Below, in pieces: positions 9,269 through 17,224 of a stretch of 51,040 bases of DNA. The notes beneath the pieces are model-generated. The model was not told where the DNA came from. It worked only from the letters and a program-made list of their open reading frames with translations, and did no database searches. The position numbers and the translations under genes were made by a program. Position 1 is the stretch's first letter, and each line of letters begins with the position of its first letter. The DNA comes from Bacteroidota bacterium. GTDB lineage: Bacteria; Bacteroidota; Ignavibacteria; SZUA-365. The stretch is from NCBI GenBank assembly GCA_029907355.1, contig JARYLZ010000013.1:1-51040 (forward strand). Direction: 5' to 3'.

Positions 9269-10930
9269 ATGCGCACCTGTACGCGATTCGACGTGGGACA
9301 TAGACGGCTCCCCTTTTTCCCTTTCGCCCTGTTATGGATTCTCACTGCAGGGTTCGTCTTTCATGGGGATGATTCCGAAGCATTCCAGCGGGGTTCGGCA
9401 CTGCTCAGCAGGCTGTTCATGGAGATCGGGAATAATTACATGATCCCTGTCGACGCGGATGAACTCCTGAAAGCAGGTATCAAGGGAATGCTTTCCAGCC
9501 TCGATCCGTACTCGACATTCGTCGATGTCCAGGACCGGACGGACGTGGAAATGCTTACCAGCGGCAGTTACGGCGGTCTCGGTGTTACGGTTTCCAATCG
9601 GGGCGGACGGCTGATCGTGACCGATTTCATCGAAGACATCCCGCCCTCGCCTGACGGGCTTCGCATCGGCGATCAAATCCTCCGTATCGACACGCTCACG
9701 ATCACGCGGGATGTCACGGATGTTCGACAGTACTTGCGTGGACAGCCGGGGACGGAGGTCCATCTCTTGGTTCGGCGACCCGGTACCGATGAGCCCGTCT
9801 CGCTCACACTCGTCCGAAAACACGTTCCCGTCCGGACTGTTTCGATCGTCGATACCATCGCGCCGGGCATACTCTACATGAAGATCGATCGTTTCACGCG
9901 GTTCACAGCCCCAACGATGAAACCACACCTCGAACGGTTTCTCGCCTCCGTAGAGCCGCGGGGTATCATTCTCGACTTACGGGACAATCCCGGCGGTCTA
10001 CTCGAATCCGCCGTCGAGGTCCTCGAGTTCTTCCTTCCTCATCAAGCCCTCCTCGTCTCCACTCTCGGTCGGAAAGGAGATCTCCAGAACGAGCGGACTT
10101 ACCTCTCGAGAAGCAACCCCGTCTGTCCCGATCTTCCTCTCGTCATCCTCGTCAACAATTCGAGTGCGAGTGCCAGTGAGATCGTAGCCGGGGCCGTCCA
10201 AGACCACGACCGAGGAATCGTAATCGGTTCCCCGACTTTCGGTAAAGGACTTGTCCAGAGCATAATCCCTGTTGATCCTCAGCGTTCCATCAAACTGACG
10301 ACCTCGAAGTATTATACCCCATCCGGAAGATGCATTCAAAAACCTTTCCCTTTGCATGGCGTGCATTCAGCACGTGTCGAAGGCGACACGACGTTTCGGA
10401 CACTCCGGTTCAAAAGAACCTTGCACGGCGGAGGGGGTATCCTGCCGGACGTGCAAGTCTTTCCGGATTCCGGCTCCAATTATAGCCGAAAACTCCATGG
10501 GAAAGGTGTGTTCACTCTCTTCACTGCCTGGTACATTGCGAAGGAAGGGAAATCGACGACGTTCCCGACTGACCGTAAGCTCCGTTCATTGTTTTCGGTA
10601 TTCGTTGACACCATGCGCGAAATCAACGAGACGGAAACCGAGTATCACACTGGTCAGTTACTTTCGGCCATGCGCCGGGAACATTACGCTGAGAATGTCA
10701 TCCGGCAGGCGGAAACGCTCGAACGTACCCTCCGTACCTCCCGTCCGGACCGTGTGACTGAATCCTGGGATGATATTCGTCGTGAACTCGAAACGGAATT
10801 CGCTTTTCAGACAGGGGGACGTATCAAACGATTCCAAATCCTTCGCGAGCACGACGAAGCGATCGGACATGCAGTCAGGCTTCTGAATCGGAAGACCGAT
10901 TACCTGCGCGCTCTCCAGCAACACCACTGA
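9269..10930 (+). CDS. S41-family C-terminal processing peptidase (CtpA-like)
   Basis: A 553-residue periplasmic serine protease with a PDZ domain. A hydrophobic N-terminal segment (LPFFPFALLWILTAGFVF) serves as signal or anchor. Next are the helical N-terminal region ending in LDPYSTFVD, a PDZ domain (GGLGVTVSN to about residue 200), and the S41 core. The Ser/Lys dyad is visible: Ser in NNSSASASEIVAGA (about residue 300) and Lys in GSPTFGKGLVQS (about residue 325). DLRDNPGG is also typical. The roughly 130 residues after the core are charged and helical and of unknown role. ATG 9269 gives a normal signal sequence; an in-frame upstream ATG at 9185 lies within tmk and is rejected. A stem-loop terminator follows. 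Confidence 0.92.
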   Translation: MRTCTRFDVGHRRLPFFPFALLWILTAGFVFHGDDSEAFQRGSALLSRLFMEIGNNYMIPVDADELLKAGIKGMLSSLDPYSTFVDVQDRTDVEMLTSGSYGGLGVTVSNRGGRLIVTDFIEDIPPSPDGLRIGDQILRIDTLTITRDVTDVRQYLRGQPGTEVHLLVRRPGTDEPVSLTLVRKHVPVRTVSIVDTIAPGILYMKIDRFTRFTAPTMKPHLERFLASVEPRGIILDLRDNPGGLLESAVEVLEFFLPHQALLVSTLGRKGDLQNERTYLSRSNPVCPDLPLVILVNNSSASASEIVAGAVQDHDRGIVIGSPTFGKGLVQSIIPVDPQRSIKLTTSKYYTPSGRCIQKPFPLHGVHSARVEGDTTFRTLRFKRTLHGGGGILPDVQVFPDSGSNYSRKLHGKGVFTLFTAWYIAKEGKSTTFPTDRKLRSLFSVFVDTMREINETETEYHTGQLLSAMRREHYAENVIRQAETLERTLRTSRPDRVTESWDDIRRELETEFAFQTGGRIKRFQILREHDEAIGHAVRLLNRKTDYLRALQQHH

Positions 10931-10959
10931 GTGCACACTCCGGTCGGCGCCGTGTTCCC

Positions 10960-10999
10960 ATCGTACAGTGGGCTGCCCGATTCACGGTACGATCTTTTT
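10960..10999 (+). terminator. Rho-independent terminator after the S41 protease gene
   Basis: A perfect 7-base stem ATCGTAC/GTACGAT (10960-10966 with 10987-10993) encloses a 20-base loop that can itself form a small GGG/CCC hairpin. The run CTTTTT follows directly. It ends the long plus-strand operon and abuts the stop codon of the convergent superoxide dismutase gene. The long loop makes it a moderate rather than strong terminator. Confidence 0.55.
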
Positions 11000-11628
11000 C
11001 AGCCCCCGCGGTATTTCTTGTATCTCTCCTCGATTCTTCCCCAATGGAGATTGGCGAGGAAGTGATCGATGTATTTCGCCCTGGCAGGTCCGTCCTTGTG
11101 GTAGTATGCGTGTTCGAAGACATCGCAGGCGATCAGCGGAACTCCACCCCACACTGCACCATTTTGATGCTCATCGACGGTTACATTGAGTAGACGCCCC
11201 GACCAGAGGGTATCGAGAACGAGTAGTCCCCACCCGCTGAGCTTTGCGGCGAGTGCGGAAGCTTTAAAATCGGCTTTCCAGGCATCGAATGAGCCGTACT
11301 CCTTTTCGATGGCGGCAAGAAGTTCCGGTGCCTTCTTCTGGTCGCCGTCCCCCCCCAAATTTTCCCAGTAGAGATCGTGGAGAAGAGCGCCCGAGTGGTT
11401 CCAGGTGAAACGCCGCTTAAGTTCCCCGAGCTCACTGTAATTACCGTTTGCAGCAGCCCGATCCGCGCTCTGAAGAACTTCCTCGATTTTATTCAGAGCC
11501 GTTATATAGCCTTTATGGTGCGTGTTGTAATGCCAGTCGGTCGTTTCCGGCGAGACGACCGCGCTGAGGATGGATTTTGCTTCTTCGTCGGAGTAGGGGC
11601 GGGGTTTGAATTTCCATTCGTACATCAT
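10999..11628 (-). CDS. sodA: Superoxide dismutase, Fe/Mn type
   Basis: A 209-residue Fe/Mn superoxide dismutase, which converts superoxide to peroxide and oxygen. Metal ligands are placed by alignment to the family: His33 (DWHYNTHHKGY), His84 (LLHDLYWENL), Asp169 and His173 (CDVFEHAYY). The segment NVTVDEHQNG carries the outer-sphere Gln region. The usual NH before the second ligand is replaced by LH, as in a subgroup of deltaproteobacterial and archaeal enzymes. Metal preference (Fe, Mn or either) cannot be told, so the symbol is tentative. Start ATG 11628 has a canonical AAGGAG site 7 bases upstream. No signal peptide is seen, so it is cytoplasmic. It converges on the S41 protease and follows a small unknown gene on the same strand. 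Confidence 0.93.
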   Translation of the reverse strand: MMYEWKFKPRPYSDEEAKSILSAVVSPETTDWHYNTHHKGYITALNKIEEVLQSADRAAANGNYSELGELKRRFTWNHSGALLHDLYWENLGGDGDQKKAPELLAAIEKEYGSFDAWKADFKASALAAKLSGWGLLVLDTLWSGRLLNVTVDEHQNGAVWGGVPLIACDVFEHAYYHKDGPARAKYIDHFLANLHWGRIEERYKKYRGG

Positions 11629-11827
11629 ACTCGATCTCCTTTTCTTTGTCAGATATTCTTGTTTGTGGGGGATGTATTCGAGATAGTGTCGACCAATGCC
11701 CGATGGAGCTATGACAGTTTTGTAATCTTCAATCGCGCTACAATATGTTTTCTGGACGACCTTATCATGAACACATTTCCCTATTCCTTGCCTCTTAACA
11801 AGAATACCTCTCGATTAGTTTCCGCGA

Positions 11828-12136
11828 TCACGAACCACCGCCGGTTGAATTCCGCTTCGGTTCCTCCTGGAAGTCTTCCATATCGAGCAGCCATGTTGTA
11901 TCGGAAAGGCGCTGCAATCTGCCTTCAGCCTCGAGCTTCGTAATCACTTCCTCAGCGAGGGCATCCGATTTTCGCGTCCCGATATCGATGCCATATTTCG
12001 CGCGGAAAAAATCGCGGACACCATATTGGACATCGCGGAGAAAGAGATTCGATTTGTGATGGACAGGATACCCTTTCTCCCTCATGAATGCGAGCAATTC
12101 GCGTTCTTTCCCATCAAGAGAGTGAGTACTCATCAT
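11828..12136 (-). CDS. Small conserved-looking hypothetical protein
   Basis: A 102-residue soluble protein I do not recognise. It is charged and predicted mostly helical: KERELLAFMREKGYP, then LFLRDVQYGVRDFFRAKYGIDIG, then ALAEEVITKLEAEGRLQRL, a short strand-like TTWLLD, and a disordered acidic-to-polar tail. The helix-helix-helix-strand pattern resembles a winged-helix or small adaptor domain, but that is only an impression. A GGAG site lies 6 and 9 bases before the two consecutive start codons (12136 and 12133), which supports real translation. It sits 199 bases upstream of sodA on the same strand, so co-expression is possible but not shown. Confidence 0.7.
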   Translation of the reverse strand: MMSTHSLDGKERELLAFMREKGYPVHHKSNLFLRDVQYGVRDFFRAKYGIDIGTRKSDALAEEVITKLEAEGRLQRLSDTTWLLDMEDFQEEPKRNSTGGGS

Positions 12137-12628
12137 GAATGTCTCCAGAAATTTGTATCGTTTGACCCAGTTTCAATCGGTAGCGGATGGCCCCGCTGCC
12201 CGATTTTCACACCCCGGACGTGCGCCATCGCCGTGAAAGAGCCGAACCCAAAACATGGATACAACGACCCGCAGTGGGCGGTACAAACTATCCGCCGACC
12301 GGACTTTTTCCAAACCCGTAAAGGACTTGCCTTATCCCGTCGTAATGGAAGTGCTGGCCAGGCTATGGATTCTTTTCGGTACGCATTTTTCGAAAATGCC
12401 CTTTTTTACGAACATGAACTCCCCGAACGGGAGTTTCGCTCTATGACCATAAGGTATTCTCGTTCCCTTTTCCAAATCTCTTCCCGTCCCCATGCTCGCT
12501 TTACGGAAACACTCGAACCATGGAAGATGATCGAGCACCTTGAGATATAGAGAGCGGGAATACTTTGGCACTATCTTTTATTATCTCGAGGAAATATCTA
12601 GATTGTGGTTCTTTAATTCGGAAGATTG
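12137..12628. other. 492-base gap between divergent genes
   Basis: The region separates the minus-strand small gene from plus-strand purN-purH and should hold both promoters. It is visibly more AT-rich towards purNH (for example TATCTTTTATTATCTCGAGG about 40-60 bases upstream of it). Open frames here (plus 12255-12446, minus 12332-12571) have no ribosome site and no recognisable protein sequence. A perfect 7-base stem AACTCCC/GGGAGTT with loop CGAAC lies at 12417-12435 and is not followed by a T-run. I see no exact TAnnTTTG box and no purine-type riboswitch. Confidence 0.5.
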
Positions 12629-14797
12629 ATGCTTCATTTAGGAATTTTCGCTTCAGGAAGAGGATCCAATTTCCAAGCAATCCATCAGGCGATTCTCGAC
12701 GGTCGATTGTCCGCCGAGATCCGCCTCCTCGTCAGCAGCAGGAGCGATGCAGGGGTAGTGGAATACGCTCGTAAGGCGGGGGTCCCTCTTCATATCGAAA
12801 CACCGGAGGAAAGGGAATCGAATGATTACGGTGGACGGTTGCTTGAATTATTGAATTCCCACGGTGTGGATTTCGTCGCTCTTTGCGGGTACATCAAACT
12901 CATCCCACCGGAAGTGGTCCACGCTTTCCCCAACCGCATCGTCAATATCCACCCCGCTCTTCTGCCTTGCTTCGGGGGGCATGGCATGTACGGAATCCGC
13001 GTCCATGAAGCCGTGATCCGTTCGGGTATGCGTTACTCGGGCGCGACCGTCCACATCGTCACCGAACGGTACGACGAAGGCCCGATCGTCGCTCAACGCG
13101 TATGTACCGTCAAAGATGACGACACCGCGGAATCCCTTGCGGAACGGGTTCTCGCCATCGAACACCGTCTGTACGAGGAAACTCTCCAGCTGTTCGCGGA
13201 GTCTCGTGTCGACGTCGTAAAAGGGAGGGTCATCATTCTCCCCCCTCGTATCGCGCCACCTCCCAGCCGCATTAAAACCGCCCTCATCAGCGTATGGGAC
13301 AAATCGGGAATAGTGGAATTCGCCCGAGACCTGGCCGCTCAAGGAGTGCGCATCATCTCGACAGGCGGAACATTTTCCTTGCTCGAGCGCGAAGGAATTC
13401 AGGTGACCAGGATCGACGATGTAACCGGTTTCCCCGAAATGATGGACGGGCGCGTCAAAACGCTCCACCCCCGCATCCATGGAGGGATACTCGCCCGCCG
13501 ATCCGATAGCAAACACCTCGAGGAGGCCGCCTCGCAAGGGATCGATTTGATCGACCTCATCGTCGTCAATCTTTACCCATTCGAGAGCACCGTAACCTCC
13601 GGTGCCTCATTCGAGGACTGTATCGAACAGATCGACATCGGAGGACCGGCGCTCTTGCGTTCCGCCGCCAAGAATCATGAAAGCGTCACCGTGGTATGTG
13701 ATACGGCCGATTACACGCACGTGCTCGAAGAAATCCACCGCTACGGCAACACGACAGCCAAGACAAGGGCCGCCCTTGCCCGGAAAGTGTTCCAAAAGAC
13801 ATCCCTGTACGATGCCGCCGTCAGTGCGTATCTCTCGGATCCCTCCGCAAAATCCGAGACTCTCCCTCATACTCTCCACATCGTTTCGCCCCGGGCGACC
13901 GTCCTCCGTTACGGCGAAAACCCTCACCAGCATGCGGCCCTATACGGTGATTTTCTCGAGATCTTCAAACAGATCCATGGGAAAGAGCTTTCCTTCAATA
14001 ACATCGTGGATATCCAGGCTGGGGCGTTACTCGTCGAAGAATTCTCCTCCCCCTGCGCGGCCATCATCAAGCACACGAACCCCTGCGGATGTGCCACCGC
14101 ACCGACCCTCCTCGAAGCATACGAAGAAGCGCGCACGACGGACCCGATCTCCGCGTTCGGAGGAATCGTCGCCTTGAATCGGGAGGTCGACATCGATTTG
14201 GCGGCGAAACTCAACGAACTGTTTCTCGAGGTGATCCTCGCCCCTTCATTCAAAGAAGACGCTTTGGAAATCCTTCGAAAGAAAAGGGATCGTCGACTCA
14301 TAGAGGTGAAGTTCCCCGTATGTTCCTCTATGCGATTCGACATAAAAACGGTAACGGGAGGGTACCTCTGCCAGACGCCGGACATTGTTCCAGACTCCCC
14401 CTCGACATGGAGGGTCGTCACGCGGAGACCACCGAGCGAACACGAACGGGAGGCCCTCTCCTTCGCGTGGATCGTCGCGAAGCACGTCAAGTCGAACGCC
14501 ATCGTCTACACGAACGAGCGGAGGACACTCGGAATCGGGGCGGGGCAAATGTCACGGGTGGATTCGAGCAGAATCGCAGCCCGGAAAGCCCATGAAGCCG
14601 GGCTTTCGCTCCAAGGCTCCGTCGTCGCCTCCGACGCTTTTTTCCCTTTTGCAGACGGGTTGCTCGCGGCGGTCGCGGCCGGGTCGACAGCTGTCATACA
14701 ACCGGGGGGATCGGTACGCGACGAAGAGGTCATCGCTGCTGCGAACGAACACGACATCGCCATGGTGTTCACAGGGAGACGCCATTTCAAACACTGA
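12629..14797 (+). CDS. Fused GAR transformylase (PurN) - AICAR transformylase/IMP cyclohydrolase (PurH)
   Basis: One 722-residue frame joins two purine enzymes. Residues 1-205 are PurN, transferring formyl from 10-formyl-THF to GAR: GRGSNFQAI at the N-terminus and catalytic Asn106 and His108 in VNIHPALLPCFGGHG, with Asp149 in ERYDEGPIV. After a short linker (IILPPRIAPPPSRIK), residues 215-722 are a full-length PurH. Its IMP cyclohydrolase part has ALISVWDKSG, STGGT and GRVKTLHP. Its AICAR transformylase part has RYGENPHQ, Lys481-His482 in KHTNPCG, SAFGGIVA and SDAFFPFADG. All key residues are present in both halves, so both should be active. ATG 12629 has a GGAAG site; a TTG three bases earlier is possible. 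mreB follows after 19 bases. Confidence 0.95.
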   Translation: MLHLGIFASGRGSNFQAIHQAILDGRLSAEIRLLVSSRSDAGVVEYARKAGVPLHIETPEERESNDYGGRLLELLNSHGVDFVALCGYIKLIPPEVVHAFPNRIVNIHPALLPCFGGHGMYGIRVHEAVIRSGMRYSGATVHIVTERYDEGPIVAQRVCTVKDDDTAESLAERVLAIEHRLYEETLQLFAESRVDVVKGRVIILPPRIAPPPSRIKTALISVWDKSGIVEFARDLAAQGVRIISTGGTFSLLEREGIQVTRIDDVTGFPEMMDGRVKTLHPRIHGGILARRSDSKHLEEAASQGIDLIDLIVVNLYPFESTVTSGASFEDCIEQIDIGGPALLRSAAKNHESVTVVCDTADYTHVLEEIHRYGNTTAKTRAALARKVFQKTSLYDAAVSAYLSDPSAKSETLPHTLHIVSPRATVLRYGENPHQHAALYGDFLEIFKQIHGKELSFNNIVDIQAGALLVEEFSSPCAAIIKHTNPCGCATAPTLLEAYEEARTTDPISAFGGIVALNREVDIDLAAKLNELFLEVILAPSFKEDALEILRKKRDRRLIEVKFPVCSSMRFDIKTVTGGYLCQTPDIVPDSPSTWRVVTRRPPSEHEREALSFAWIVAKHVKSNAIVYTNERRTLGIGAGQMSRVDSSRIAARKAHEAGLSLQGSVVASDAFFPFADGLLAAVAAGSTAVIQPGGSVRDEEVIAAANEHDIAMVFTGRRHFKH

Positions 14798-14816
14798 ACA
14801 GCTAAACGGTCGAAAT

Positions 14817-15842
14817 ATGGGCTTGTTTTCTCTTTTTTCGAACGACATCGCGATAGATCTCGGTACTGCCAACACCCTGATCTGGGTAAAGGGTAAAGGT
14901 ATCGTCATGAGCGAACCGTCGATCGTCGCGTTCGATGTGAACACGAAAAAAATCATCGCTATCGGAAACGATGCTCGAGAGATGCAGGGGAAAACGCATC
15001 GCGATCTTCAAGTGATCCGCCCTATGCGTGACGGCGTTATCGCCGACTTCGAAATCGCCGAGGGAATGTTGCGCGCATTCATCAAGAAGATTTCGAACAG
15101 TTGGGTTCCGAACCGCCGTATCGTTATCTCCGTGCCGAGCGGGATCACCGAGGTGGAAAAGCGCGCGGTACGGGACAGTGGCGAACATGCTGGGGCGAAG
15201 GAAGTCCACCTCATCGCCGAGCCGATGGCCGCGGCGATCGGCATCGGCTTGCAGGTCGATGCACCGGTTGGTGACATGATCATCGATATCGGCGGGGGGA
15301 CGACGGAAATCGCGGTCATCGCCCTGAACGGTATCGTCCAGGAAGAATCCATCCGCATCGCCGGCGACGAAATGAACAACGCGATCATCGCCCATTTCAA
15401 GAAGAACCATAACCTGTTGATCGGCGAACGGACAGCGGAAATCATCAAATGCGAGGTCGGTTCCGCTGTACCGCTGAAACAGGAACTTGCCCTCCGCGTC
15501 AAAGGACGCGATCTAGTCGGCGGTCTTCCCACAACGGTCGAAGCATCGTCCGTCGAGATCCGCGAGGCGCTCAACGAACCGGTAGCGGCCATCGTCGAAG
15601 CCGTCAAAAGTACGCTCGAACGAACTCCGCCCGAACTTGCCGCTGATATCCTCGACCGCGGAATCATGCTCACGGGAGGAGGGGCGTTGTTGAAAGGCAT
15701 CGACGTCCGAATCCGCCAGGAGACGAATCTCCCCGTCCATGTCGCCGAAGATCCCTTGACCGCCGTCGTCCGCGGCGCGGGTGCGATACTCGAAAACCTC
15801 TCGAAATATTCCACCGTCCTCCTCAAGGGAAAAAAATACTAA
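14817..15842 (+). CDS. mreB: Rod-shape determining protein MreB
   Basis: A 341-residue bacterial actin that forms membrane-bound filaments guiding lateral cell-wall synthesis. The start is MGLFSLFSNDIAIDLGTANTLIW, which includes phosphate-1. IDIGGGTTEIAVI is phosphate-2, and TGGGALLKGID is the adenosine motif; the IAEPMAAAIG segment is also present. Length is typical. ATG 14817 is the conventional start; the longer in-frame extension back to 14385 lies within purNH and is rejected. It is the first of five elongasome genes and follows purNH by only 19 bases, so it may be transcribed from the purine promoter. Confidence 0.97.
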   Translation: MGLFSLFSNDIAIDLGTANTLIWVKGKGIVMSEPSIVAFDVNTKKIIAIGNDAREMQGKTHRDLQVIRPMRDGVIADFEIAEGMLRAFIKKISNSWVPNRRIVISVPSGITEVEKRAVRDSGEHAGAKEVHLIAEPMAAAIGIGLQVDAPVGDMIIDIGGGTTEIAVIALNGIVQEESIRIAGDEMNNAIIAHFKKNHNLLIGERTAEIIKCEVGSAVPLKQELALRVKGRDLVGGLPTTVEASSVEIREALNEPVAAIVEAVKSTLERTPPELAADILDRGIMLTGGGALLKGIDVRIRQETNLPVHVAEDPLTAVVRGAGAILENLSKYSTVLLKGKKY

Positions 15843-15863
15843 CGGACACGAAGCGGTCGACCC

Positions 15864-16706
15864 ATGCAGTCGCTGTACCGTTTCCTGGAATCCCTGCGGG
15901 ATTACCTTATCACGTCGCTCCTCTGCGTGATTTCCCTCGCATTGATCGCATCGAGCGACGCCCCGCAGACGCAAGTCCTGCGGGGAATCGCCGTCGGTGT
16001 ATTCGCAACCCTTCAAACACCGACCGCATGGGTGGTCTCGTTTTTCCGTTCGAGGGAAGAGACCTCCACACTTCGGACCATCAACATGGAGTTGCTGGAA
16101 GAAGTCATGCAACTCCGCTGCCTTCGGCGGGAGAACGAGAACCTGCGTGAAATGCTCGGCTTCCGACAACGGTCTCTCCACCCCATCATCGCGGCGGAAA
16201 TCATCGGGACACCCACCCTCCCCGGACAGAAATTCTATACGCTCGACGCCGGTACCGACCGCGGCATACAAGTCGGTTTACCCGTCATCCATGAGAACGG
16301 TCTCGTGGGAAAGGTCTTCGCGGCCAGCCGCGGGCACAGTATAGTTCAGTCCCTCCTCAGCAAGACGTTCCGCGTGGCTGCGAAAATCCGCCGATCAAGG
16401 GTGGACGGCATCGTCTCCTGGGAGTCCGGACCGCATCTCATCCTGAGAAATGTCCTGAAAACAGCAGACGTTGCGGTGGGCGACACGATTGTGACGTCAA
16501 CGTTCAGTAATATATTCCCATCGGAAATACCCATCGGCTCCGTGCTTTCGATAGGCCCGGACGAGACGGGGAATTTCAACCGGATCGTCGTTCGTCCTTT
16601 CGTGGATTTCTCGAGACTCGAACATGTGTACGTCATGCAATGGTCGAGGCACGCTGATGCGGACAGTCTCGAAATGCGGCTCGGCGTCTCAAGGGGACCA
16701 TCGTGA
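15864..16706 (+). CDS. mreC: Rod-shape determining protein MreC
   Basis: A 280-residue bitopic membrane protein of the elongasome that activates PBP2 in the periplasm. One N-terminal membrane helix (about 15-35) is followed by a coiled coil (LRTINMELLEEVMQLRCLRRENENLREML). Then comes the double beta-barrel MreC core with GQKFYTLDAGTDRGIQVGLPVI and GLVGKV. The periplasmic domain ends in VVRPFVDFSRLEHVYVM. Length is normal. It lies 21 bases after mreB, and its stop overlaps the GTG start of mreD. Confidence 0.94.
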   Translation: MQSLYRFLESLRDYLITSLLCVISLALIASSDAPQTQVLRGIAVGVFATLQTPTAWVVSFFRSREETSTLRTINMELLEEVMQLRCLRRENENLREMLGFRQRSLHPIIAAEIIGTPTLPGQKFYTLDAGTDRGIQVGLPVIHENGLVGKVFAASRGHSIVQSLLSKTFRVAAKIRRSRVDGIVSWESGPHLILRNVLKTADVAVGDTIVTSTFSNIFPSEIPIGSVLSIGPDETGNFNRIVVRPFVDFSRLEHVYVMQWSRHADADSLEMRLGVSRGPS

Positions 16707-17224
16707 CGCGACTCCAGATTGGAAGAGCGACCCGCTGGGGAGTGCTGTTCGCCGCACTCGTTATCCTGCAAGTCGTGTTCGCACCCTTACTCGCCCTATG
16801 GGGGGTGACACCAGATTTCGTCCTCGTGGGGCTGCTTTTCCTCGCTGCGTTGGAGGGACGCCTCCCCGCCGTTCTTACGGGATTCTCCACCGGTATCGTC
16901 CTCGACATCGCGGCGGGCGAAGTGATCGGTTTATCCGCACTTGCAAAAACACTTGCGGGGTTCACGGCGGGTTTCCAGTTTCAACCGCACCTTGAAGGCC
17001 AGAGGATTCGACCGGTGATATTCATGCTGTACGCCGCAGGGGTTTCCGTCCTCCACAACCTCATATTCCTCCTGTCGTATTTTCGGAGTCTGAATATTTC
17101 TCTCCTCTCTCTCCTCTTTTCGCATTGCTTCGGCGCCGCCCTGTATCACACATTCATCGCAGCCATCGTGTTGCTGATTATATCACGCCGGAAACAGGGT
17201 ATTGCCATGGAGGCCCGCCCATGA
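16703..17224 (+). CDS. mreD: Rod-shape determining protein MreD
   Basis: A 173-residue integral membrane protein with about five hydrophobic helices and a short basic C-terminus (ISRRKQGI). The family is poorly conserved, but GVTPDFVLVGLLFLAALEG and GFSTGIVLDIAAGEVIGLSALAKTLAGF match the MreD pattern. Its place between mreC and mrdA settles the assignment. It starts at GTG 16703 in a GTGA overlap with mreC and ends in an ATGA overlap with mrdA. Confidence 0.9.
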   Translation: MTRLQIGRATRWGVLFAALVILQVVFAPLLALWGVTPDFVLVGLLFLAALEGRLPAVLTGFSTGIVLDIAAGEVIGLSALAKTLAGFTAGFQFQPHLEGQRIRPVIFMLYAAGVSVLHNLIFLLSYFRSLNISLLSLLFSHCFGAALYHTFIAAIVLLIISRRKQGIAMEARP

